5,164 nt of DNA from Desulfobacterales bacterium (GCA_030066455.1 JASJBQ010000331.1:1-5164), one strand, 5' to 3'; numbered from the stretch's first letter, positions 1 through 5,008 are shown. Notes: generated by a model from the letters alone, not told the origin. Translations and numbers: made by a program.

Positions 1-29
1 CCTCAACCCAAAAACCAGCCACACCTACC

Positions 30-38
30 AGGAAGGGG
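30..38 (+). promoter_or_regulatory. Ribosome binding site of the ferritin-like gene
   Basis: AGGAAGGGG is a strong purine-rich Shine-Dalgarno-like stretch eight bases before the ATG at 47. It fixes the start codon. Confidence 0.75.
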
Positions 39-46
39 AAAACGTC

Positions 47-517
47 ATGCTGGACGAAAAACTCCTCGAATGCATCGAGACGGCCATCAAGAGAGAAGAA
101 GAAGCCTTCGCTTTTTACACCGACCTGGCCGTTAATGTAGCCGACGAAGCAGCGCGAGACACCGTTTTGTGGATTGCAGGCGAAGAAAAAAAGCACAAGC
201 TTTTTCTTGAAAACTTTCGCGACAAGGGCCAAGGACCCTCCAGCCTGCGCAAGGCGGAGGTCATCTATTACAAACTTGCCGAGCATTTAGACGAGCCGGA
301 GGCTTCCGAATCGATGGGCCGGGCCGAAATCTTTCTTCTCGCCGCGCATCGCGAAAAGCGTGCCCACCAGTTCTACACGGATTTAGCCTCGCTTTACGAC
401 GAGGGGATTCAAGTCCGTGAGTTGCTGTTGCGCATCGCCAACGAAGAACTCAAGCACAAAGAAAAAATGGAATACCTCTATGCCAACACCTCATTCCCGC
501 AGACCGACGGGGGTTGA
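47..517 (+). CDS. Rubrerythrin-type ferritin-like diiron protein, no rubredoxin domain
   Basis: A 156-residue, all-helical, probably cytoplasmic protein of the rubrerythrin/ferritin-like superfamily. A complete set of candidate diiron ligands is visible: Glu17 in helix 1 (AIKREEEAFAFY), Glu47 and His50 in helix 2 (EEKKH), Glu103 in helix 3 (HREKRAHQFY), and Glu134 and His137 in helix 4 (EELKH). The two halves resemble each other, and each carries FYTDLA seven or so residues after its first ligand. No CxxC pairs follow, so the C-terminal rubredoxin domain of classical rubrerythrin is absent and an external electron donor would be needed. Family members reduce peroxide or handle iron in anaerobes; the exact substrate here is inferred. 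The ATG at 47 is supported by AGGAAGGGG at 30-38, eight bases upstream. The promoter lies outside the window. The fold is sure, the function only general. Confidence 0.9.
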   Translation: MLDEKLLECIETAIKREEEAFAFYTDLAVNVADEAARDTVLWIAGEEKKHKLFLENFRDKGQGPSSLRKAEVIYYKLAEHLDEPEASESMGRAEIFLLAAHREKRAHQFYTDLASLYDEGIQVRELLLRIANEELKHKEKMEYLYANTSFPQTDGG

Positions 518-556
518 CACCAACGGCCACCAGCGGTCCGACCGTCCTCGGATGGT

Positions 557-583
557 AAGGCCCCGAAGGCGCCCAAAGGCCTT
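557..583 (+). promoter_or_regulatory. Hairpin in the leader of the lipoprotein gene
   Basis: AAGGCC (557-562) and GGCCTT (578-583) are perfect complements around a 15-base loop, and the loop contains the palindrome GGCGCC (568-573). The right arm covers the only purine-rich stretch (AAAGG, 575-579) before the ATG at 589, so the hairpin could limit initiation. No T-run follows, which argues against a terminator. Confidence 0.35.
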
Positions 584-588
584 GATGG

Positions 589-1179
589 ATGGCTGACCAT
601 CGGTTGCCAAAATATCTAAGCCGACACCCCATCACCCGTCAGATTATGGCCCTGGCGCTTGGCCTGGTGATTATGTCCGGCTGTGCCGCCACCGGTGATT
701 CCCCCGAATGGGGCCCTTTGAAAGCCTCGGTGGAAGCGCTGTACCTCAACTACCATGAACTCAAAGCGCTGCACAGCGACCTGCACGCGGCGGCCTTGGC
801 GCATATCCAAGCGGACGGCCCCGAATTGGCGGAGATCCAAAGCGCGGCCCGTTTCATCCAACAGGCCAATTTGATCGCTTTCTACCAGTGGGAATTGCTC
901 TCCATAACGCACTACATTCGCGCGAGCGCGCGGCGCGATTTTTACACCCTGCGTGAACGCGATTTGCAGGATGCGCAGGACAAATCCAACGATCTGATCA
1001 TGGCCACAAAGGTCTACGAAGCCTTTGTGCGCGACCCCCTCGCCAACGAACTCATCGCCGCCTGCATTCAGCGCATCGAGCAGCATATTGATCTTTATGC
1101 CCGGATGGCCATCGAGCTGCGGGAACTGAATGGTCGCGGGTCCGGCGAGAATGCGCCCCCAAAAGCCGTTGAGGCCTGA
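589..1179 (+). CDS. Predicted outer-membrane lipoprotein, function unknown
   Basis: A 196-residue protein with a lipoprotein signal peptide: a basic N-terminal region (several His, Lys and Arg in residues 4-18), a hydrophobic stretch at about 20-29, and a lipobox M-S-G-C with the lipidated cysteine at residue 32. Residue +2 is Ala rather than Asp, which by the usual sorting rule favours the outer membrane. The mature part is predicted to be almost wholly helical, rich in Ala, Leu, His and Tyr (roughly residues 43-180), and ends in a low-complexity Gly/Pro/Ala tail. I recognise no domain. It starts 72 bases after the ferritin-like gene on the same strand. The Shine-Dalgarno sequence is weak (AAAGG at 575-579). 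An in-frame ATG at 646 would still leave a short signal peptide, but the basic n-region favours 589. A read-through operon with the upstream gene is possible, but no functional link is evident. Confidence 0.8.
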   Translation: MADHRLPKYLSRHPITRQIMALALGLVIMSGCAATGDSPEWGPLKASVEALYLNYHELKALHSDLHAAALAHIQADGPELAEIQSAARFIQQANLIAFYQWELLSITHYIRASARRDFYTLRERDLQDAQDKSNDLIMATKVYEAFVRDPLANELIAACIQRIEQHIDLYARMAIELRELNGRGSGENAPPKAVEA

Positions 1180-1195
1180 AGCCCAGGCCCCCTTT
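1173..1195 (+). terminator. Possible weak terminator at the end of the lipoprotein gene
   Basis: GGCCTG (1173-1178) pairs perfectly with CAGGCC (1184-1189) around a five-base loop, and CCCTTTG follows. The stem overlaps the TGA stop at 1177-1179. The T-run is only three bases, so termination would be weak or would need a factor. Confidence 0.3.
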
Positions 1196-1214
1196 GAACA
1201 CCGCTGATCCTGCG

Positions 1215-1304
1215 ACCCGGCAGGGAATTCATCATCCGGCCTTCGGGTCACGGCCAACCACAGGACGCGGCGCGCGATGGTCGACCTTGGCCGCCCTGCC
1301 GGGT
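1215..1304. repeat. 11-bp perfect inverted repeat bounding a 90-base segment
   Basis: ACCCGGCAGGG (1215-1225) is the exact reverse complement of CCCTGCCGGGT (1294-1304). The 68 bases between hold smaller self-complementary pieces, GGCC at 1238-1241 with GGCC at 1252-1255 and the palindrome GGTCGACC at 1279-1286. The left arm can instead fold locally, CCTGC (1209-1213) with GCAGG (1220-1224). No flanking target duplication and no coding frame of interest are seen. It could be a folded RNA, a terminator-like structure or a remnant of a small palindromic element. Confidence 0.5.
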
Positions 1305-1341
1305 AAGGTGCCCCCCGATCTGACGTGCGGGCGATTTCAAC

Positions 1342-1368
1342 TTGACGCATCCATGCGTCTCATATAAA
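1342..1368 (+). promoter_or_regulatory. Predicted sigma-70 promoter with overlapping palindrome, for the small gene at 1461
   Basis: TTGACG (1342-1347) is a near-consensus -35. TATAAA (1363-1368) lies 15 bases downstream, or TAAAAG at a 17-base spacing. The inverted repeat GACGCAT-cc-ATGCGTC (1344-1359) overlaps the -35 and most of the spacer, as expected for a repressor operator. The predicted transcript would begin near 1375 and have a leader of about 85 bases before the ATG at 1461. Confidence 0.5.
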
Positions 1369-1460
1369 AGCGGCAGCAAAGCTCTAGCTGGCACGGATAA
1401 GCCGCCCCACGAGCCATTTCGGCCACCGCCCTGGCCGAGCACCACACGAACGAGGCCACC

Positions 1461-1676
1461 ATGACGTCAGCCCCCAAGGGCCAATTCTCCCCCGGTAATG
1501 CCGGCAGCGACCGCGAAATACGCCAGGAACTGCGTTCCATGGGCATCCGCCTGACGGGCCGGGAGTCCTCGGAGGAACTTCTCAAGATGCTCAAGGAAGA
1601 ACTGAACCGCCAGTGGTTCCGCAGCGCAGCTTCGGGGAATGTGATCCGGCGTCGACGCAAGCCAACCACCGAATAA
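1461..1676 (+). CDS. Small SAP/HeH-like helical protein, hypothetical
   Basis: A 71-residue protein with no family I can name firmly. The middle (about residues 17-50) reads as two amphipathic helices joined by a glycine-containing turn: DREIRQELRSMGI, then LTGRES, then SEELLKMLKEELNRQW. This resembles the helix-extended loop-helix layout of SAP and HeH nucleic-acid-binding motifs, though the connecting loop is about two residues longer. The tail holds RRRRK (residues 63-67), which also fits nucleic-acid binding. The resemblance is my inference from pattern only. Support for a real gene: GAGG at 1452-1455 five bases before the ATG, a promoter-like pair about 100 bases upstream, and mostly G/C third positions. 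It is convergent with the AMMECR1 gene, whose stop is 105 bases away. No signal peptide or membrane segment is seen. Confidence 0.65.
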   Translation: MTSAPKGQFSPGNAGSDREIRQELRSMGIRLTGRESSEELLKMLKEELNRQWFRSAASGNVIRRRRKPTTE

Positions 1677-1711
1677 CAAAGCCAATCGAATTCATCGCCG
1701 ACGGTCGGAGA

Positions 1712-1742
1712 GCAGGGCCCCGCTGCCGGCCAAGGCCCCTGC
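1712..1742. terminator. Hairpin between convergent genes, possible bidirectional terminator
   Basis: GCAGGGCC (1712-1719) pairs with GGcCCCTGC (1734-1742), giving an eight-base-pair GC stem with one bulged C. It sits between the stop of the small plus-strand gene (1676) and the stop of the minus-strand AMMECR1 gene (1782), where both transcripts must end. There is no T-run on either side, so it may only block read-through or protect 3' ends. A second short hairpin, CCGAC-G-GTCGG, lies at 1698-1708. Confidence 0.35.
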
Positions 1743-1781
1743 GCCGGCGGAGTGAGGATGCAACGGTCGGGCAGAAATCGA

Positions 1782-2381
1782 CTAGGACGTTTTGAAGTTC
1801 TCTTCGAATGACTGCACTTGGTAGGTTTCCACTTCCAAATCCCCCTGTCGCCAGGCATCGGCGGACAACCCGGCTTTCAAACACAGGTGGGCTAGAAAGT
1901 CCTGGGGTCTGGGCAGCTGTTTCCACACTTGAGGCAGAAAAGTCGCACTGGCGTATCCTTTGCGGATGACGACACCGTCCACATGGGGGGTCAGGTGAGC
2001 GGGCAGCGCTTCCGCCGACGGATAGGCGAGTTTCCGGGGGATTGACAGCACACTGATTTCGATTTGCACCCGGGGCCATTCATCTGCGGTCAGCGGGGCG
2101 AAGCGCGGATCGTGAAAAGCTGCATTGCGTGCATTGGCGCGCACATTGTCTACCAATGGCTGGCCGGCCGCCAGGGTCCCGATACAACCCCGAAGATCAC
2201 TTCCAATCTTGAGCGTAACGAAAGCGCCGCGATGTAAGGTCAAGGCCTCCGGTAGCGCATCCGTGCGTGAGCGCTTGTCGGCCGCCATCCTCAGTTCACC
2301 TTCTATCGCTCGGCGGGCCAGGTCGAGAAGATAACTCCCCTCGTCGTCAGATAATTGATCCATGGCCGGATGTGGTGACAT
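1782..2381 (-). CDS. AMMECR1-domain protein (AmmeMemoRadiSam system protein A)
   Basis: A 199-residue cytoplasmic protein covering a full AMMECR1 domain. Hallmarks in order: GAFVTLK (52-58), the signature LRGCIG (63-68), NAAFHDPRF (86-94), IEISVLS (107-113), DGVVI (135-139), TFLPQVW (147-153) and FLAHLCLKAGL (162-172). Cys66 within LRGCIG is the best candidate for a reactive residue. The prokaryotic family is often encoded with a Memo-like protein and a radical SAM enzyme (AmmeMemoRadiSam), but neither is next to it here, so partners must be elsewhere or absent. The biochemical activity of the family is not settled. The ATG at 2381 is chosen because AGGAG lies seven bases upstream (2389-2393 on the plus strand); a second ATG, Met7, lacks such a site. 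A gap of 215 bases separates it from the deacetylase gene upstream on the same strand, and it has its own promoter-like site. Confidence 0.93.
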   Translation of the reverse strand: MSPHPAMDQLSDDEGSYLLDLARRAIEGELRMAADKRSRTDALPEALTLHRGAFVTLKIGSDLRGCIGTLAAGQPLVDNVRANARNAAFHDPRFAPLTADEWPRVQIEISVLSIPRKLAYPSAEALPAHLTPHVDGVVIRKGYASATFLPQVWKQLPRPQDFLAHLCLKAGLSADAWRQGDLEVETYQVQSFEENFKTS

Positions 2382-2448
2382 ATTGCCGCTCCTGTGAATT
2401 TCGCGGTCGATGGCGGTGGCTTGTATCCCGTCGAAATGCCCCGTCTAA

Positions 2449-2454
2449 ATTATA
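2449..2454 (-). promoter_or_regulatory. Candidate -10 box for the AMMECR1 gene
   Basis: A perfect TATAAT reads on the minus strand within an AT-rich island (about 2446-2470) that stands out from the GC-rich surroundings. It would start transcription near 2442, giving a leader of about 60 bases. No convincing -35 lies 15-19 bases upstream, so activation or an extended recognition element may be needed. Confidence 0.4.
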
Positions 2455-2596
2455 TCTATATGTTAATTGTCGCGGAGCGGAAAGTAAACCGCGAAACGAT
2501 TCACGCCCCGCGCGATTTTCAAACGGTGTTTCAGGGGGGGGTGATGTTGCGTGATTGGACCCGTGCGGGCCGTCGGCCGGTGACGGGGCCGGCATC

Positions 2597-3355
2597 TCAA
2601 ACGGGGCCCAAAACCGATGAAATCGAGGTGATTTCAACGCCTGTGCCCTCAATCTCGGCACTGAATTGATGAATGGCCGCGGCTGTTTCCGGGAAAGGAT
2701 GCCCGATCCCGATGGCCGTGCCGGTGACGAGAGCGCAGTTCACGAGTTGATAGAGTCGATAGATGATGGCATCCGGGTGGCGGACTGTGTCCAGAAAGGC
2801 ATCGCGACGGCCGGCACGCATACGGATGCGGCATGCGGTGTGGTAGGCGCAGGATTGGTGGGAGGTCATGCTGTCGATAAAGAAGAACCCCTCGCGCTTG
2901 ATGGTTTGGAGGGCGTTGAGAATCGCCGGACTAGAAGAGGTGAACCGCGAACCCATGTGGTTGTTCACGCCGATGGCATGCGGTACGGACGTGATATTAG
3001 CCGCCACGACACGGTTAATTTGATCCTTGCTGTCTTCCACGTACACCGCGCCGGGGCCGGGCGAGAGCTGCGGATCGAATGGCTCCATGGGTTGGTGCAG
3101 CAGCAGTTCGCGGCCTTGGTCGTGGATCTCAAGGGCCAACTGATGGGAGTAGGTGAGATGGGGAAGTACGGCGAATGTCAGGTCGGCGGGGATTTTTAAA
3201 AATGAGCGGACGATGGATCGGCTGAGACCGATATCATCGATGATGAGGGCGATGCGCGCCGTTGCCGGGGCGCCTGCCGCTGCAATGCCGTTTAGACCCA
3301 GCCAACCACCAAGCGCCCAATGAAAGCTGGTGCGCAGAAAATCTCTTCGATGCAT
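2597..3355 (-). CDS. Divergent polysaccharide deacetylase family protein, Tat-exported
   Basis: A 252-residue protein (from the ATG at 3355) of the divergent polysaccharide deacetylase family (YibQ-like, DUF610). Family blocks in order: ALIIDDIG (36-43), LLHQPMEP (85-92), GVNNHMGSRFT (129-139), FFIDSMT (158-164), FLDT (187-190) and IGIGHPFPET (215-224). The Asp pair in IIDD and the His in NNHMGS are likely metal ligands by analogy with NodB-type enzymes; activity on a given polysaccharide is unproven. The N-terminus MHRRDFLRTSF, followed by a hydrophobic stretch and Ala-rich residues 25-31, is a twin-arginine signal, so export folded to the periplasm is inferred. An in-frame ATG at 3388 would add 11 polar residues. 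I prefer 3355 because it puts the RR motif next to Met, as in many RRDFL-type Tat proteins. Neither start has a good Shine-Dalgarno sequence. The length is normal and no defects are seen. Confidence 0.92.
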   Translation of the reverse strand: MHRRDFLRTSFHWALGGWLGLNGIAAAGAPATARIALIIDDIGLSRSIVRSFLKIPADLTFAVLPHLTYSHQLALEIHDQGRELLLHQPMEPFDPQLSPGPGAVYVEDSKDQINRVVAANITSVPHAIGVNNHMGSRFTSSSPAILNALQTIKREGFFFIDSMTSHQSCAYHTACRIRMRAGRRDAFLDTVRHPDAIIYRLYQLVNCALVTGTAIGIGHPFPETAAAIHQFSAEIEGTGVEITSISSVLGPV

Positions 3356-3399
3356 GCCGCTGCATTCTTCGTTTGACCGTGTTCGCATCAGATCCGCTT

Positions 3400-3422
3400 G
3401 CGGGCACGCTATCCATGCCCGC
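3400..3422 (-). promoter_or_regulatory. Hairpin just upstream of the deacetylase gene
   Basis: GCGGGCA (3400-3406) and TGCCCGC (3416-3422) form a perfect seven-base-pair inverted repeat with a nine-base loop. On the minus-strand transcript it ends 11 bases before the upstream ATG (3388) and about 44 bases before the preferred ATG (3355). It could shield the first start or stabilise the leader. No T-run is present. Confidence 0.4.
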
Positions 3423-3513
3423 TCTTGTCCAGGTACCGTTCGCGTGAAGACTGCGTTTTAATCGCGGTTTTCACCACCAAACCTACTATAGCTTGTTGCG
3501 ATGGTCAATAGCC

Positions 3514-3529
3514 CCACCACATGTGGTGG
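3514..3529. promoter_or_regulatory. Perfect 16-bp palindrome, candidate operator between divergent genes
   Basis: CCACCACATGTGGTGG is fully self-complementary. It lies eight bases upstream of a plus-strand TATAAT (3537-3542), where the spacer and -35 would be. It also lies next to a minus-strand TTGACC (3503-3508), so a bound protein could affect argC and the divergent deacetylase gene. A half-site CCACCA recurs at 3474-3479, 40 bases away. The regulator is unknown. Confidence 0.5.
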
Positions 3530-3536
3530 CGGGGTC

Positions 3537-3542
3537 TATAAT
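3537..3542 (+). promoter_or_regulatory. Candidate -10 box for the argC leader
   Basis: A perfect TATAAT on the plus strand. No -35 match is seen at normal spacing, because that stretch is taken by the CCACCACATGTGGTGG palindrome, which suggests an activator-dependent or repressed promoter. Transcription would start near 3549, leaving a leader of about 190 bases before argC. Confidence 0.4.
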
Positions 3543-3548
3543 CGCTGC

Positions 3549-3717
3549 CGGGGCCGCCGGCCACTGGATGCCCGGCCATGCTCGCGCGCAGGGTGTCGGG
3601 GGCGGTGGATGCCCACCGCCGGCTTGAATCCGGCGAAGTTCTCTGTTAGGCAAGCTGGACGAAGCGGTGCCCCTTACGTGGGCGGAGAATTTCGCGGCCG
3701 AGGCCGTTTATTCCTTT
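3549..3717 (+). ncRNA. Structured leader of argC or possible small RNA
   Basis: This stretch of about 170 bases between the TATAAT at 3537-3542 and argC has no believable coding frame but strong self-complementarity. GGCGGTGG (3601-3608) pairs with CCACCGCC (3613-3620) around an ATGC loop. GCCGG (3618-3622) pairs with CCGGC (3630-3634) around a seven-base loop, and the two stems share bases, so they compete. GGCCG (3552-3556) can pair with CGGCC (3573-3577). TGGATGCCC occurs twice (3565-3573 and 3606-3614). It ends at a terminator-like hairpin. I do not recognise a known riboswitch. It may be an attenuator, a free small RNA, or merely GC-rich spacer. Confidence 0.3.
3695..3717 (+). terminator. 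Terminator-like hairpin upstream of argC
   Basis: CGGC (3695-3698) and GCCG (3703-3706) close a short GC stem, extendable by a G-U pair, followed at once by the T-rich TTTATTCCTTT (3707-3717). The stem is short for an efficient intrinsic terminator. Its place 22 bases before the argC start suggests attenuation or the end of a small RNA made from the 3537 promoter. Confidence 0.35.
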
Positions 3718-3739
3718 AGTGTGGAACGAAGGGGGTCTG

Positions 3740-4777
3740 ATGACAAGGGTTGCTGTCGTTGGTGCCACCGGCTACGCCGGGGCTGAATTGGTGCGTATCC
3801 TGGCCATGCATCCGGATGTCGAACTTGCACTGATAACCTCGCGGCAACATGCCGGGCAGCGGTTTGACGCGGTTTATCCGGGAATGGAAACCTTGTCGTC
3901 GCTGGTCTGTGAGCCGCTGGAGATTGAAACCCTCGGCCAGCGAGCGGATCTCGTCTTCCTGGCGCTTCCGCATGAACTGCCCATGACCATCGCGCCGAAG
4001 CTCCTGGCCGCTGGCATGCGCGTGGTTGATCTTTCGGCTGATTTCCGTTTCACCTCCCGCGAGCGTTACGAGGCGGCCTATCAAGCCCACCGGGCACCCC
4101 AGCTTCTCGAAAGCGCCGTTTACGGACTGTCTGAAATTTACGCCCACCTGATCGCCGATGCCGATCTGGTGGGCAATCCCGGCTGTTATCCGACCACTGT
4201 GCTGCTGCCGCTCGTTCCGCTCCTGCGCAAAGATCTGGTGGACCCCGACAGTCTGGTCGCCGACGCGAAGTCGGGTGTGAGCGGTGCCGGGCGGTCCCCC
4301 AGCCTGACCACCCATTTCTGCGAAGTCAACGAATCCTACAAGCCTTACAAAGTGGCCGTGCACCGCCACAACCCCGAAATGGATGAAGTCCTGAGCCGGG
4401 AAGCGCAAAACGATGTGCATGTCACCTTCGTGCCCCATCTGGTTCCCATGACCCGCGGTATGTTGACCACGATCTATGCCCGGACGCGGGCTGGCGTCAC
4501 CGAGGAAATAATCTGGGATTGTCTGCGCGCCGCCTATGATGATGCCCCCTTTGTCAGGCTCTGTACGGATGGACGGGTTCCCGACACCCGTTTTGTCCGG
4601 GGTACCAATTTTTGTGATATCGGCCTGCGCCTCGATTCGGTCAACAAACGCCTGGTGCTGATGGCGGCCATCGATAACCTCGTGAAAGGTGCGGCCGGGC
4701 AGGCGGTCCAGAACATGAACCTCATGCTGGCGATCGACGAGACGTGCGGGCTGATGCCGGCACCCTATCCTTTATGA
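3740..4777 (+). CDS. argC: N-acetyl-gamma-glutamyl-phosphate reductase
   Basis: ArgC catalyses the NADPH-dependent reduction of N-acetyl-gamma-glutamyl phosphate to N-acetylglutamate semialdehyde, the third step of arginine biosynthesis, in the cytoplasm. The protein is 345 residues, the usual length of the long (type 1) form. It has an N-terminal nucleotide-binding motif GATGYAGAEL (8-17), FLALPHE (73-79), VDLSADFR (96-103), the catalytic cysteine Cys149 in GNPGCYPT (146-152 region), KSGVSGAGR (177-185), the active-site histidine region HRHNPE (208-213), PHLVPMTRGM (232-241) and a C-terminal DNLVKGAAGQAVQN (312-325). The ATG at 3740 is chosen because GAAGGGGG lies just upstream (3728-3735) and the protein then begins MTRVAVVG, as in the family; an in-frame GTG at 3719 would add seven residues inside the terminator-like T-run region. 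No other arginine gene is adjacent. Confidence 0.97.
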   Translation: MTRVAVVGATGYAGAELVRILAMHPDVELALITSRQHAGQRFDAVYPGMETLSSLVCEPLEIETLGQRADLVFLALPHELPMTIAPKLLAAGMRVVDLSADFRFTSRERYEAAYQAHRAPQLLESAVYGLSEIYAHLIADADLVGNPGCYPTTVLLPLVPLLRKDLVDPDSLVADAKSGVSGAGRSPSLTTHFCEVNESYKPYKVAVHRHNPEMDEVLSREAQNDVHVTFVPHLVPMTRGMLTTIYARTRAGVTEEIIWDCLRAAYDDAPFVRLCTDGRVPDTRFVRGTNFCDIGLRLDSVNKRLVLMAAIDNLVKGAAGQAVQNMNLMLAIDETCGLMPAPYPL

Positions 4778-4898
4778 TGCCACGAACACCGGTTTCGCCG
4801 GGCCGTCGCGGGGCGCTCGGCGGCGCGGCGATATCTGTCATCACGACGGCGGATCACCGCTTCGCGATGCGTCCCTTCGCGTCTTAAAGCGATACATT

Positions 4899-4991
4899 CG
4901 AATTGTTGACAATTTCCCCTGATTTACATAAAGCTGACATGATCGCTATCCCGCCTTACCAAACATTGCCTCAAATACTCACAACAATTCG
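4899..4991. repeat. Separated 10-bp inverted repeat flanking the folD promoter and leader
   Basis: CGAATTGTTG (4899-4908) is the exact reverse complement of CAACAATTCG (4982-4991). The left arm overlaps the -35 and the right arm lies just before the folD Shine-Dalgarno sequence. Counting both strands, the half-site ACAATT occurs three times (4901-4906, 4909-4914, 4984-4989). This fits a regulator binding two places, or chance in an AT-rich region. Confidence 0.4.
4901..4932 (+). promoter_or_regulatory. Predicted folD promoter with an inverted repeat over the -35
   Basis: A perfect -35 TTGACA lies at 4906-4911. The best -10 candidate is CATAAA (4927-4932), at a short 15-base spacing. The inverted repeat AATTGT-tg-ACAATT (4901-4914) covers the -35, a usual site for a repressor. 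An AT-rich stretch here contrasts with the GC-rich 120 bases before it. The leader to folD would be about 70 bases. Confidence 0.5.
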
Positions 4992-4994
4992 GTG

Positions 4995-5003
4995 AAAGGA
5001 GAA
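4995..5003 (+). promoter_or_regulatory. folD: Ribosome binding site of folD
   Basis: AAAGGAGAA contains the Shine-Dalgarno core AGGAG (4997-5001), seven bases before the ATG at 5009. It is the strongest ribosome binding site in the window. Confidence 0.8.
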
Positions 5004-5008
5004 CGCAC

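Noticed and set aside
616..1350. 244-codon minus-strand open frame
   Set aside because: It is antisense to the lipoprotein gene, whose signal peptide and lipobox are clear. The translated product shows no family features, and long antisense frames are expected in GC-rich coding DNA.
1337..1858. Minus-strand frames (173 codons here, also 1467-1685 and 1591-2079)
   Set aside because: They overlap the small SAP-like gene and the end of the AMMECR1 gene in other frames, and have Arg/Ser/Pro-rich compositions typical of spurious frames.
2394..2669. 91-codon plus-strand frame across the deacetylase/AMMECR1 gap
   Set aside because: It overlaps the 3' end of the deacetylase gene, starts from GTG without a ribosome binding site and shows no recognisable features.
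3618..3634. A tRNA T-arm-like hairpin, five-base-pair stem with a seven-base loop CTTGAAT
   Set aside because: The loop departs from TTCRA at two key positions, and no matching acceptor stem, anticodon arm or CCA is found around it.
3555..3640. Fragments reminiscent of a cobalamin riboswitch (CCACTG, AATCCGGCG)
   Set aside because: The pieces occur in the wrong order and the conserved core is missing; argC is also not a usual target.
3501..3719. 72-codon plus-strand frame in the argC leader
   Set aside because: It is Gly/Arg/Cys-rich with no ribosome binding site or family resemblance. The region is better explained as structured non-coding leader.
3716..4438. 240-codon minus-strand open frame
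   Set aside because: It lies antisense to argC, which is certain. It has no recognisable motifs or ribosome binding site that I can support.
4778..4900. GC-rich stretch after argC, searched for a terminator
   Set aside because: Several short stems are possible (for example GCGG-ATCA-CCGC at 4849-4860), but none is followed by a T-run, so no terminator is called.
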